DNA from: Pigmentiphaga aceris
GTDB lineage: Bacteria; Pseudomonadota; Gammaproteobacteria; Burkholderiales; Burkholderiaceae_B
Reading direction: 5' to 3'
Assembly: GCF_008119665.1 (NCBI RefSeq)
Contig: NZ_CP043046.1
Location: 310,001 to 374,000, forward strand
Length of the DNA: 64,000 nucleotides
Of this stretch, positions 1 to 8,092 are shown piece by piece. Every line of letters begins with the position of its first letter. Position 1 is the first letter of the stretch. Both the position numbers and the translations under genes were made by a program. Below the pieces are notes generated by a model, which saw only the letters and a list, made by a program, of their open reading frames with translations, did no database searches and was not told where the DNA came from.

Positions 1-365
1 CCCACCGGCACCATCATCGCCCCGCCCATGCCTTGCAGAATGCGGGCGGCGGTGAAGGTTTCCAGCGTGGTTGCCAGTCCACAGGCAAGCGATGCCAAGG
101 TGAAGATCGCAATCGCACTGCCGAACACGCGACGCGGCCCGAAGCGGTCTGCCAACCAGCCACTCAGGGGAATGAACACGGCCAGCGCCAGCAGGTAGGC
201 GCTGATGCCGATCGATAACTGGGCGGGTGCCACCCCAAAGCTGCGCGCCATTTCTGGCAAAGCCGTGGTGATGACGGTTGCGTCGAGGTTCTCCATGAAG
301 AACGCACCAGCAACCAGATAAGGGATGTAGCGCGCGCCGGATGCGTCAGGCGCATCAGGTGTCAT
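1..365 (-). CDS. MFS drug exporter, DHA2/EmrB-type (N-terminal part, cut by window edge)
   Basis: Only the first ~121 residues are visible because the gene runs off the left edge; the ATG is at 365-363. The visible text has a first membrane helix, the stretch ENLDATVITTALPEMA typical of TM1 of 14-helix DHA2 antiporters, a second helix, and the family motif A form GWLADRFGPRRVF in the loop after TM2, followed by further hydrophobic segments. By family these are inner-membrane proton-coupled exporters of drugs or toxic compounds. The substrate cannot be read from the sequence. No good Shine-Dalgarno is seen ahead of the ATG. Confidence 0.85.
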   Translation of the reverse strand, partial: MTPDAPDASGARYIPYLVAGAFFMENLDATVITTALPEMARSFGVAPAQLSIGISAYLLALAVFIPLSGWLADRFGPRRVFGSAIAIFTLASLACGLATTLETFTAARILQGMGGAMMVPV

Positions 366-557
366 CGGCTGAGATGCACTGCTCAAGGGAAAAGCCTTCG
401 TGGCGGTCCCGGCGAGCGCCGGGAAGATGACGGGACAAGGCGCTCATGTTACGCCTCGCTCTTTACGCCTGGGTCATTACGCCCCGCCCGTTATGCCTCC
501 CTCCTTGCTTGCCTCTTGTCCGTGTCGGCTTTCCGCCGCCGTGTCGTCGCCACGGAC

Positions 558-1829
558 TTACAGGAAGCGTCCTTCCGACAGCAGTTCAGTGGCACCGTTG
601 ATCAGGTAGTCGCCAGTTGCCTTGGCCTTGTAGGCCGTCGGGTTGTGGCTGATGACAGTGCGGATATTGCGCCAGTGGCGATCCAGGTTGTGTGCGCGCC
701 CGGTGGCCGACCCGCCGGCTATGTCGAAGATCAATTCACCCGCACGTGGCCCGAGCTGCGCCACCAGCACCTGGGTCTGCGCGACTGCAAGCGTGCTTTC
801 CAGGACCAGCGCATCGGCGTTGTCTGCATGGTCGATGATCGCCTGATACGAACGATCGAGCGCGGCAGCCGCGTCGCGCACCAGCAAGGGCAGGGCGCGG
901 GCAATGGCGGCGATTTCGCCCACCACTTTCTGCGTGAAATAGTCGCCGCCTGCCGTCTCGGCATGGCTGTGGGCAATCGGCCGGGCATGGCTGCGGACAT
1001 AGGCAACGGCATCGTCGCGCACGGCTTGTGAGATGCCCGCTGCCACGGCGGCCAGGTGCAACTGGCGGAACGACGACGCATAACGTCCGATCAGGTTGGC
1101 GCTGCCGCCTGACGCAATTTCCGCTTGCCACACCTTCACGTTGTCGACGGTAATCGTGCCACTGGCCGTCAGGCGTTGGCCCATACCGTCCCAGTCGTCC
1201 ACCACCGACACACCTTCGCGGGTGGCAGGTACCGTGACCACGACGCGTTGCTCGTTTTCATCGTTGGCGCTGATGTACAGATAGTCGGCATAGATCGAAC
1301 CGGTACCGTAATACTTGCGGCCGTTCAGGCGGAAGTGGTCACCTTCACGGGTCAGCCGGGTGTTCAAGATGCCGGGCCGGGGCGTGCCGCGTTCAGTGCT
1401 GCCCGCCGCATAGATTTTGCCCGCCAGAAAGCGCGGTACGTGCTCGGCCAATTCGGCCGGATTGCGATGCAAAGTCAGCTTCTCACCAAAGCCGAAATGC
1501 GAACGCAGCGAGTGCGCCACCTGCGGGTCTTTGGCGGCCAGCGTCAGCAGCAAGTCGAACACATCCTGCACGGATCCACCCGGCCCGCCCAGGGATGCAG
1601 GTATGCGCAGACCGGTCAGCCCGCTGTCGCGCAGCAGTTGGAAGCCTGCAAAGGGATATTCCCGCTCACGCTCGCGTTGGCTTTCACCCTCGCCGATCTG
1701 TGCCGACACCGGGACGATGCGGTCGAGCAGGGCTTGCAAGCTTGGAGTGGTTGGTGCGGCGGATGACTGCACCGATGAGGACGCACGCGAATCTGACCTG
1801 GACGAATCCAACACAAGCGAAAGAGGCAC
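558..1829 (-). CDS. Acyl-CoA-dehydrogenase-fold flavin oxidoreductase, SfnB/DszC-like
   Basis: A 423-residue protein with acyl-CoA dehydrogenase architecture: an N-terminal helical region (RIPASLGGPGGS near residue 76), a middle flavin-contacting beta domain (LTREGDHFRLNGRKYYGTGS), and a C-terminal four-helix domain ending in DIAGGSATGRAHNLDRHWRN. That C-terminal signature and the lack of an obvious catalytic Glu are typical of the SfnB/DszC flavin-dependent monooxygenase branch, used in desulfurisation of sulfones, sulfonates or thiophenes, rather than fatty-acid dehydrogenases. The sulfonate-type ABC operon 3 kb away supports a role in organosulfur use. The start is uncertain: the reading frame opens with a GTG at 1829 without a good ribosome site, and the first ~30 residues are Ser-rich and may not be translated. 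Confidence 0.8.
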   Translation of the reverse strand: MPLSLVLDSSRSDSRASSSVQSSAAPTTPSLQALLDRIVPVSAQIGEGESQREREREYPFAGFQLLRDSGLTGLRIPASLGGPGGSVQDVFDLLLTLAAKDPQVAHSLRSHFGFGEKLTLHRNPAELAEHVPRFLAGKIYAAGSTERGTPRPGILNTRLTREGDHFRLNGRKYYGTGSIYADYLYISANDENEQRVVVTVPATREGVSVVDDWDGMGQRLTASGTITVDNVKVWQAEIASGGSANLIGRYASSFRQLHLAAVAAGISQAVRDDAVAYVRSHARPIAHSHAETAGGDYFTQKVVGEIAAIARALPLLVRDAAAALDRSYQAIIDHADNADALVLESTLAVAQTQVLVAQLGPRAGELIFDIAGGSATGRAHNLDRHWRNIRTVISHNPTAYKAKATGDYLINGATELLSEGRFL

Positions 1830-2054
1830 GATAAATTCCGATGAGGCTTATGGAAGGCCGCATCCGGGCGATGCGCGGCCAGCCAAAAAGCATACGTGCT
1901 GGGTCCGTCCGGGAAAAATAGCTGTGTGCGATATGCATATCCTTGCGCGTGCCGCGAAGACCGTGCAATCGCACGAGCGGTCAGCGGGCGACGCCCTGCC
2001 GATGTTAGGATTGACCATCCTCTATCTGTATCAGAAGGACGCGACGAAGACGCC

Positions 2055-2915
2055 ATGAAGAGACTACTCACCATTTTGCTGCTGGTTCTCGTGGTCATCG
2101 GGGGCCTGCTCTGGTGGCAAAAACGTCAGAGCGCACCGACGGCGCAGACACAGGCACCGCAGGTCGTCCCGCCTTCGTCAGATGCTGCACAGACACCCCC
2201 CACGCCGCCAGACGCATCGCTTGCGGCCCCGTTGCCTGAGCAACCCGCCATCAAATTCCCCATCGAACCGGTGCCCGAACAAGGTGGCAAGCCGCCCGTG
2301 GCCGCAGGGGCCAATCTGAGCGAATCGGTGACTGCACTGGCCGGCAAGGACAAGACGCTGTCCTACCTGCATCTGGATGGCCTGGCGAATCGTTTTGTCG
2401 TCACTGTCGACAACCTGGCACGTCCGCACGCCGCGCCGCGCCTGTGGCCGGTCAACCCCACGCCGGATCGTTTCACGGTTGACCCAGATGGCACCAGTAC
2501 GGTGATCGGTGCCAGCAATGCGGCGCGCTACAAACCCTTCGTCAATTTTGCCCAGTCCGTCGATGCCAAACGCGCGGTCGAGGTCTATACCCATTTCTAC
2601 CCCGACTTCCAGGCGGCCTACGAAGAGATCGGTTATCCCGGCCAATATTTCAATGACCGCTTTGTTGCCGTGATCGATGATCTGCTGGCCACGCCAGAGG
2701 TCGAAGAACCGATCAAGGTGGAACTCACCGAGATCAAGGGCGACGTCAACACCCAGCGGCCGTGGGTGCGTTATCAGTACGTGGATTCGCGCCTTCAGGC
2801 CCTGTCCGCAGGTCAGAAGATGATGCTGCGCATGGGCTCGGAAAACCGCAAGATCGTGAAGGCCAAGCTGCAAGAGATCCGTGCGGAAATCGCACGTGGT
2901 GCGCCAGCGCAGTAA
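2055..2915 (+). CDS. DUF3014 domain membrane-anchored protein
   Basis: A 286-residue protein starting at ATG 2055. Residues ~3-20 (RLLTILLLVLVVIGGLLWW) form one membrane anchor, followed by a Pro/Ala/Gln-rich linker to about residue 80 and then a globular domain with the motifs LSYLHLDGLANRFVVTVDNLA, RYKPFVNFAQSVD and YPDFQAAYEEIGYP. These motifs match what I know of the DUF3014 family, which is common in proteobacteria and has no assigned function. It is probably a periplasm-facing protein held in the inner membrane. It stands alone, with 225 bp of non-coding sequence upstream. An extension to 1896 in the same frame is rejected because it lacks a membrane anchor start. Confidence 0.8.
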   Translation: MKRLLTILLLVLVVIGGLLWWQKRQSAPTAQTQAPQVVPPSSDAAQTPPTPPDASLAAPLPEQPAIKFPIEPVPEQGGKPPVAAGANLSESVTALAGKDKTLSYLHLDGLANRFVVTVDNLARPHAAPRLWPVNPTPDRFTVDPDGTSTVIGASNAARYKPFVNFAQSVDAKRAVEVYTHFYPDFQAAYEEIGYPGQYFNDRFVAVIDDLLATPEVEEPIKVELTEIKGDVNTQRPWVRYQYVDSRLQALSAGQKMMLRMGSENRKIVKAKLQEIRAEIARGAPAQ

Positions 2916-2957
2916 GTCGGCAAGCCGTTGCGCATGAACCTGCTTGCGGTGATCCGC

Positions 2958-2997
2958 ATCAGGTCATGTGCCTTTGAATCAGGTCATGTGCCTTTGA
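2958..2997. repeat. 20-bp perfect tandem duplication
   Basis: Two back-to-back identical 20-bp copies (2958-2977 and 2978-2997; unit contains AGGTCATGTGCC) lie in the spacer between the DUF3014 gene and the convergent ArsR-type regulator. Just after it, 3011-3057 carries three weaker copies of a ~16-bp motif around GTTCATRCWTGGCC. No hairpin or coding role is evident. Confidence 0.85.
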
Positions 2998-3067
2998 TGA
3001 TGAGTGTCTGAGCGTTCATGCTTGGCCGTTTATACGTGGCAGTTCATACATGGCCATCCGACCCGGA

Positions 3068-3808
3068 TCATTTCCTCTGGACTTGATCCGGCACCGCAAT
3101 TCCCCAGCGCGTCATGAACTCCCGTTCACCCAGGCGCGTCACCTGTAGCGCACGCGTATCCAGATCACGGCTGATCCATTGCCGTGCTTCGATGGCGGCA
3201 AGCACGGCGGCACCCAGCGCACCGCCCAAGTGTGGGCGGCGCATGCTCCAGTCCAGGCATGCACAGGCAAACCGCCGACGCAGCTTGCGTGTGGCGTTCA
3301 CGTCCACCCCCAAGGCTGTCAGCGAGGCCTCGCCCTCGGCACTCACCACATAGTCAGTGCGATCCGGGTCGCCATGAATGCCGGCCGGCGCATCGGCCTG
3401 CAACCAGCCCGCGCGCATGAAGTGATCGTGAATAGCCACCCCCAAGGTGCCGGCCATATGGTCGTAGCAGGTGCGTGCCAACTGCAATCGCCCGGGCGTC
3501 GTTGGCGCAAACACCGGCATGCGCATGCCGGCCAGCACCATCAAGGCTTCAAGCGCCGCCGCAACATGCTCATCGGCCAGGGCGTAATAACGGTGCTTGC
3601 CCTGCGCATACATGCGCAGCAGGCGCAGTTCTCTAAGCTTGCTCAGATGCGCGCTGGCGGTCGATGGGCTGACTTCCCCCACCACCGCCAGTTCGGTACT
3701 GGTGCGGGCATGGCCGTCCATCAGCGAGCACAGCATGCGCGTACGCGCAGGCTCGGCAATGGCAGCGGCAATATGGGAGATGCGGGTGTCGGAGAGTTCT
3801 GCGGTCAT
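3068..3808 (-). CDS. ArsR-type winged-helix transcriptional regulator
   Basis: A 246-residue regulator. The N-terminal ~95 residues form a winged helix of the ArsR type: AAAIAEPARTRMLCSLMDG opens it, the recognition helix is SPSTASAHLSKLRELRL, and the wing is YAQGKHRYYALAD. The C-terminal 140 residues, rich in Cys and His (CYDHMAGTLGVAIHDHF, FACACLDWSMRRPHLGGALG), form an extension found in a long ArsR subgroup whose ligand is not known. I use ATG 3808 because the residues before it read like untranslated leader. It is divergent from the small monooxygenase at 3930, with 121 bp between starts, so it may control that gene and itself. Confidence 0.85.
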   Translation of the reverse strand: MTAELSDTRISHIAAAIAEPARTRMLCSLMDGHARTSTELAVVGEVSPSTASAHLSKLRELRLLRMYAQGKHRYYALADEHVAAALEALMVLAGMRMPVFAPTTPGRLQLARTCYDHMAGTLGVAIHDHFMRAGWLQADAPAGIHGDPDRTDYVVSAEGEASLTALGVDVNATRKLRRRFACACLDWSMRRPHLGGALGAAVLAAIEARQWISRDLDTRALQVTRLGEREFMTRWGIAVPDQVQRK

Positions 3809-3929
3809 GCCAGCATCGTAGCGAAGACTGGCGCACACGCTTCGGCCTGCAACGAATCGTGGTGGTGGATGGGCTGGCACAGTGCGGAACATAATTTGCC
3901 TCAAGTCTTGCCCAAGGAGTCCGCACCCC

Positions 3930-4274
3930 ATGATCGCCGTCATCTTCGAAGTCAACATCCACCCCGACCACAAACAGACCTATCTGGACATTGCAGCGGG
4001 TTTGCGTCCGCTGCTGGCCGATATCGATGGATTTGTGTCGATTGAGCGCTTCGCCAGTCTGAGCGATCCGGGCAAGATTCTGTCGCTGTCGTTCTGGCGT
4101 GATGAGGAAGCGGTGCAGCAGTGGCGACGCATCGAGGCGCATCGTGCTGCGCAAGCAGCGGGCCGTGAAAACGTATTCGAGGATTACCGATTGAGCATCG
4201 CGGAAGTGACCCGGCGCTACGGCATGAACGATCGGGCACAGGCACCGACAGACAGCCGCGCGGTGCATGGGTGA
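3930..4274 (+). CDS. Antibiotic biosynthesis monooxygenase (ABM) domain protein
   Basis: A 114-residue protein with one ABM ferredoxin-like domain: VIFEVNIHPDHKQTYLDIA at the first strand and helix, FVSIERFASLSDPGKILSLS in the central strands, and FWRDEEAVQQWRRIEAH in the second helix. Family members act as cofactor-free monooxygenases or heme-degrading enzymes, often as dimers; the substrate cannot be told. The start is supported by AAGGAG at 3914-3919 about 10 nt before ATG 3930. It is divergent from the ArsR-type regulator at 3068-3808 and stands alone, which suggests it is that regulator's target. Confidence 0.85.
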   Translation: MIAVIFEVNIHPDHKQTYLDIAAGLRPLLADIDGFVSIERFASLSDPGKILSLSFWRDEEAVQQWRRIEAHRAAQAAGRENVFEDYRLSIAEVTRRYGMNDRAQAPTDSRAVHG

Positions 4275-4317
4275 GGGTGTCCTGTAGATACGTGGCTGTG
4301 GTCAGGCGTTGACGCGA

Positions 4318-4833
4318 TCAACGCTTTTCTGCTGCCGCCACGGCCTCTCGCAGTTGCGTCAATTCCAGGCAGCCCTGCAAGCACAGGAATTCCAGCTTCT
4401 GCACATTGTTTTTCGCGCGCTGCAATTGCCCGGTCTTGATGAACAGCTCGCCCTGATACTCAATCGCGTTGCGATGATCGGGGTCGTAATACAGCGCTTC
4501 GCGATACCACTTCGCTGCCTCGTCGTACTGACCCAGATTGCGCAGGCTGAAGCCCAGCAGGTTGTACAGGTCGGCATGTTTCACGGTGGCCGTCAGTGCC
4601 CGCAGATCGTCGGCGGCCGACTGATAATCCTTGGCGTAGACCTTGGCACGAATCGGTGCCAGGTCAGGCAGGTCGGTCGATGCCGGTGTGTCGGCGGCGA
4701 AGGCCATGCCGAAGGGGGCGACAAGCATCGCGGCCGCCACAACTGCAGCCGCAAGCCGGTCCGAAAAACGGCGGGTCACGGCATGGTTTGTCACGTCGCC
4801 CCGAGCGCGGCCATGCATTGGCTGCGCCGTCAC
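4318..4833 (-). CDS. Exported TPR-repeat protein, last gene of the sulfonate-type ABC operon
   Basis: Up to 171 residues. A signal-peptide-like stretch (RLAAAVVAAAMLVAPFGMAFA, cleaved near AFA-AD) precedes two to three tetratricopeptide helices, the clearest being LYNLLGFSLRNLGQYDEAAKW followed by YREALYYDPDHRNAIEYQ. TPRs mediate protein contacts; the partner is unknown. The reading frame opens with a GTG at 4833 overlapping the stop of the upstream ABC ATPase by 4 bp, indicating translational coupling; an ATG at 4818 is an alternative. Its place at the end of an uptake operon suggests an accessory periplasmic role, which is an inference. Confidence 0.75.
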   Translation of the reverse strand: MTAQPMHGRARGDVTNHAVTRRFSDRLAAAVVAAAMLVAPFGMAFAADTPASTDLPDLAPIRAKVYAKDYQSAADDLRALTATVKHADLYNLLGFSLRNLGQYDEAAKWYREALYYDPDHRNAIEYQGELFIKTGQLQRAKNNVQKLEFLCLQGCLELTQLREAVAAAEKR

Positions 4834-5615
4834 GCCGCCGCTCGCAGTGCCTGCACGTCGTTGCGATTGTGCATGGCGTCCATCACCTGACGTTTGACCG
4901 CGGCAAACTCGGCGCTTGCCCGGTCACGCGGCAAGGGCAGCGTGACCGGAATTTCCGCTGCGATGCGGCCAGGTTTGGCGTGCATCACCACGATCTTGTC
5001 GCTCAGGTAAATGGCCTCGTCCACATCGTGTGTCACCAACACCATGGTGACGCGCTCTGAGCGCCAGATGTGCAGAATCTCTTCCTGCAGGCGTTCACGC
5101 GTCAGGGCGTCGAGCGCACCCAGCGGTTCGTCCAGCAGCAGAATTTCAGGCCGCCCCGCCAGCCCACGCGCAATGGCTGCGCGTTGTGCCATGCCGCCCG
5201 ACAACTGGTGCGGATAGGACGACTCGAAGCCCTGCAGGCCCACCAGCACAATGTGGTCATGCACCCGTTTCTTGCGTTCCGCCTCGGGCAGTCCGGCGTT
5301 CTCCAGACTCAGGCCAATGTTCTGTTCCAGCGTCAACCAGGGCAGCAGGCGATGGTCCTGAAACACAATGCCGCGCTTCAGGCTGGTACCGACGATGCGC
5401 TCACCGTCCAGCAAGATGTCACCGCCGTACTCGTCGTCCAGCCCGATGGCCAGACGCAGCAGGGTGGACTTGCCGCAGCCGCTTGGCCCGACGATGCTCA
5501 CGAACTCGCCGGGTGCCACGTCGAAGCTCACCCGATCCAGCACCTTGAATTCGGCCTGGTCGACCGCGTAGGACTTGCTGACCTGCTTGAATTGAAGACT
5601 GCCGCGTGTCGACAT
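4830..5615 (-). CDS. ABC transporter ATP-binding protein, SsuB/TauB-like (sulfonate/nitrate/taurine type)
   Basis: A 261-residue ATPase with every ABC motif: Walker A GPSGCGKST, the Q-loop VFQDHRLLPWLT, signature LSGGMAQRAAIARGL, Walker B EILLLDEPLGALDALTR, and switch His in LVTHDVDEAIYLSD. The combination of RLLPWLTLEQNI and LSGGMAQR is typical of the SsuB/TauB/NrtD group. It powers the importer formed with the permease (5739-6572) and binding protein (6616-7770) directly upstream in transcription, and its stop overlaps the TPR gene start. The ATG at 5615 follows an AGGA-like ribosome site. Confidence 0.92.
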   Translation of the reverse strand: MSTRGSLQFKQVSKSYAVDQAEFKVLDRVSFDVAPGEFVSIVGPSGCGKSTLLRLAIGLDDEYGGDILLDGERIVGTSLKRGIVFQDHRLLPWLTLEQNIGLSLENAGLPEAERKKRVHDHIVLVGLQGFESSYPHQLSGGMAQRAAIARGLAGRPEILLLDEPLGALDALTRERLQEEILHIWRSERVTMVLVTHDVDEAIYLSDKIVVMHAKPGRIAAEIPVTLPLPRDRASAEFAAVKRQVMDAMHNRNDVQALRAAA

Positions 5616-5705
5616 GGGGGTATCCTGTGTTGTTGCTGGTGCTTTGTTGCTTGTGCGTTATTGCAGTGGCCGCTTGGATGTTCGCGGCCACGGTTCAGTC
5701 ATCGA

Positions 5706-5748
5706 AGTTCAACCACCGTCAGTTCAACCACCGTCAGTTCAACCCTCG
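5706..5748. repeat. 15-bp tandem repeat between permease and ATPase genes
   Basis: AGTTCAACCACCGTC occurs at 5706-5720 and again at 5721-5735, with a third partial copy at 5736-5748 that runs into the 3' end of the permease gene. The repeats occupy part of the 123-bp spacer (5616-5738) inside the otherwise compact ABC operon. They look like slipped-strand duplication of the permease end; no hairpin was seen. Confidence 0.85.
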
Positions 5749-6572
5749 AACCCTTGCTTCCAGCGCAGCACGCGCTTTTGCAGCAGGAACATCAGCCGGT
5801 CGATGCCAAACCCCACCAGCCCGATTACCACCATGCAGACCAGCAGCTGGTCTGTCATCAACAAGGCCTGGGCACGGAAGATCAGGAAACCGACGCCGTG
5901 AAGCCCGCTCAGCCCCTCGGCCACCACCACCATCGCCCACGCCAGGCCAGCTGAATAACGCAGGCTGACCATGATGCTGGGCACGGCGCTGGGAATGATC
6001 ACCTTGCGCACCAGCTGGCTACGCGTCAGCGTCAATACCTTGGCCAGCTCGACATAGTTCTTGTCGACGCTGCGAATGCCTTGCAAGGTATTCAGGAACA
6101 CCGGGAAGAACACGGTCTTGGCAATCACCAGAATCTTGGCGGGTGCGCCGATGCCCAGCCACAGCACGATCAAGGGCAACCACGCGATGCCGGGAATGTG
6201 GCGGATGCTGTCGAAGGTCGGGCCCAGGAAGCGCTCGACATTCTTTGACAGGCCAGCCGCCACGCCCAGCACCAGGGCTGCCACCGATCCGTAGATGAAG
6301 GCCTGGCTGACAATGGAGATGCTCTCTGCAAAATCCTTGTGAAAGGATTCGGCGAACAGCATCTTGAAAAACGCCTTGGCCGTGACCGCAGGCGAGGGCA
6401 GGAAAATCGGCGGTACCCAGCGATACCAGGATGCCGCCTGCCACAGCGCAAGAATGCTCAGGGGCAGGATCAGCCCGATCCACCAATTCGCCCTGGGCAA
6501 GCGTGCCTTGAAGGGCGTGGCGGCCGGGATCTTGCGGGCCGTCGCAATGACGGGAGGGGCCGTGGCGCTCAT
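5739..6572 (-). CDS. ABC transporter permease, SsuC/TauC-like
   Basis: A 277-residue inner-membrane permease with about six predicted helices and the conserved inner-membrane-component (EAA) loop around ELAKVLTLTRSQLVRKVIIPSAVPSIMVSLRY, of which the key part is the glycine-poor SsuC/TauC version ending in IPSAVPSI. The N-terminal PLSILALWQAASW and the segment FLGPTFDSIRHIPGIAWLPL are typical of the taurine/nitrate/sulfonate family. It lies between the binding protein and ATPase genes on the same strand, with 43 bp separating it from the former. It forms the membrane channel of the importer. Confidence 0.92.
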   Translation of the reverse strand: MSATAPPVIATARKIPAATPFKARLPRANWWIGLILPLSILALWQAASWYRWVPPIFLPSPAVTAKAFFKMLFAESFHKDFAESISIVSQAFIYGSVAALVLGVAAGLSKNVERFLGPTFDSIRHIPGIAWLPLIVLWLGIGAPAKILVIAKTVFFPVFLNTLQGIRSVDKNYVELAKVLTLTRSQLVRKVIIPSAVPSIMVSLRYSAGLAWAMVVVAEGLSGLHGVGFLIFRAQALLMTDQLLVCMVVIGLVGFGIDRLMFLLQKRVLRWKQGFEG

Positions 6573-6615
6573 GGATGCGTCCTCTGGATAGCGCCGGGGT
6601 AATCAACCCCGAACG

Positions 6616-7770
6616 TCATTGGTAGACCGAGTATTCGGCCTTGCCGAAGAAGCGGGCATCGACGAACTTGTCGATCTGGTCGTCACTCAGGCGACGGTCG
6701 GTCAGAATATCGTCGCCTTTTTCCACATACCAGGCCTGGAATTCCTTGATATTGCGACGCGCGGCATCCGCATCCGGTTCGCCTTTCATGAATTCAAAGC
6801 TGGACGGGTCGGTAATCTGGAATTTGGCAATATGCACCGGTACGCGAGTGCCTTCCGCAATAATCTGCGAGGCCTCATCGATATTCTCGCTGATCCATTT
6901 CTTGGTGCGTTCGTGTGCGGTCAGGAATGCCTTGACCGAATGCGGGTATTTATTCACGAAATCACGCATCGCAAAATAAGACACCCGACCCGCGCCATTC
7001 ACATATACCCCGTCATTGGGCGAACGGCCTACCACCTTGACCTGACCGGTTGCCCACAGCGCGGCGGCATTCGAGGTTCCCAAGTGGGCAGCGGTGGCGT
7101 CGATGGCACCGCTCAACAGCGCAGAATTCACCGCCGCCACGTTGTCGATCGACTGGTAGCGCACCTTGCCTTGCTCCTTACGCGAATCCAGGGGCAGGCC
7201 TGCCTTGGTCAGAATCTCGAAGGGCGAAGTGAAGTAGCAGCTGACACGGCTGCTGGCGAATTTCTTGCCTTCCAGGTCGGTCACGCCCTTGATGCTGTCG
7301 TCATTGGCACGCGCCAGAATGGGGGTACGGAACTGGTCGGATGGCTCGGACAGCCACACGATCACGGCATCCAGGCCATTGGCGCGGTGCACCGTGGCCG
7401 GGTAGACCATGCGCTGTGCAATGGCAATGCCGCCACGATCCAGCGCGGCGGATTCGGCACCGACCAGTTCAGCCGTACCGGTGGCCACCAGGTTGACCTC
7501 GGGAATGCCGACGCGGTCGAACTCTTCTTTCAGAAAGCCTTTTTGCTTGGCAACCACCGTCCACGGGCGCAGCTGCAAGTTGATGAAATCGAGTTTCTGC
7601 TCACCGGCTTTGGCGGTGGGCGAGGTGTTCTGGGCTGCCACCGCGTAGGTCTGCACCGCACCCACGGCACCGACGGCGGTTGCCACGGCAAGGGCGATTT
7701 TCAGCACGCGCGGGCTGATTTTATTGGCTCGTTGCGTCAATTGTGGCTTGTTCAATTGTTCGGCAGGCAT
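6616..7770 (-). CDS. ABC transporter substrate-binding protein, SsuA/NMT1-like (sulfonate-type)
   Basis: A 384-residue exported binding protein. A Lys/Arg-bearing N-terminus leads into the hydrophobic segment KIALAVATAVGAVGAVQTYAVAA, a signal peptide. The mature part has the NMT1/SsuA look: INLQLRPWTVVAKQKGFLKEEF, an early loop GTAELVGAESAALDRGGIAIA, and ALLSGAIDATAAHLGTSNAAA in the second lobe. Family members bind alkanesulfonates, taurine, nitrate or thiamin precursors; the neighbouring SfnB-like oxidoreductase favours an organosulfur ligand, an inference. It is the first gene of the operon 7770-4318, and the upstream region carries an inverted repeat at 7922-7942. Confidence 0.88.
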   Translation of the reverse strand: MPAEQLNKPQLTQRANKISPRVLKIALAVATAVGAVGAVQTYAVAAQNTSPTAKAGEQKLDFINLQLRPWTVVAKQKGFLKEEFDRVGIPEVNLVATGTAELVGAESAALDRGGIAIAQRMVYPATVHRANGLDAVIVWLSEPSDQFRTPILARANDDSIKGVTDLEGKKFASSRVSCYFTSPFEILTKAGLPLDSRKEQGKVRYQSIDNVAAVNSALLSGAIDATAAHLGTSNAAALWATGQVKVVGRSPNDGVYVNGAGRVSYFAMRDFVNKYPHSVKAFLTAHERTKKWISENIDEASQIIAEGTRVPVHIAKFQITDPSSFEFMKGEPDADAARRNIKEFQAWYVEKGDDILTDRRLSDDQIDKFVDARFFGKAEYSVYQ

Positions 7771-8092
7771 GATCGATTCCCGTAATCGGTTGCGGATACT
7801 CGGTATGTGAATGTCGATATACGGAAATCGTCGCCGGCAGTTAATGCCGGGGAATCGAGTTTGCGGATAATCGAAGTGTGCGTTTTGCGAAAGAGGAATA
7901 TATCAATCGGTGTCGTCGCCTGTTATATCGAGTTGCTATAACCATCTGGCTGCACTTTCTGGTGATATCCATATGCGTATCCAGAAATAAGGAAACAAGA
8001 AAAGGGTATTAACGCGCAGAGGCAGGCTTGGATATAACAGGGGCTTCCTCACGCTCGCGGCGTTGTTGTTCCCGCGTCTTTCACTGGTTGCC
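7771..8092. other. 322-bp divergent intergenic region with inverted repeat
   Basis: This AT-richer stretch separates the sulfonate-type operon (leftward) from the binding-protein/cytochrome pair (rightward) and must hold both promoters. The only clear element is the perfect dyad at 7922-7942. No gene is supported here. Confidence 0.7.
7922..7942. promoter_or_regulatory. Inverted repeat, candidate operator for the sulfonate-type ABC operon
   Basis: GTTATA (7922-7927) is matched exactly by TATAAC (7937-7942) with a 9-bp spacer, in the divergent promoter region. The size and shape suit a LysR-type site such as those of CysB-like sulfur regulators, but no regulator is encoded here and the assignment is an inference. 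Confidence 0.4.

Noticed and set aside
6619..7785. 388-residue plus-strand frame opposite the sulfonate-type binding protein
   Set aside because: Exact shadow of the real gene, with no signal peptide or family motif.
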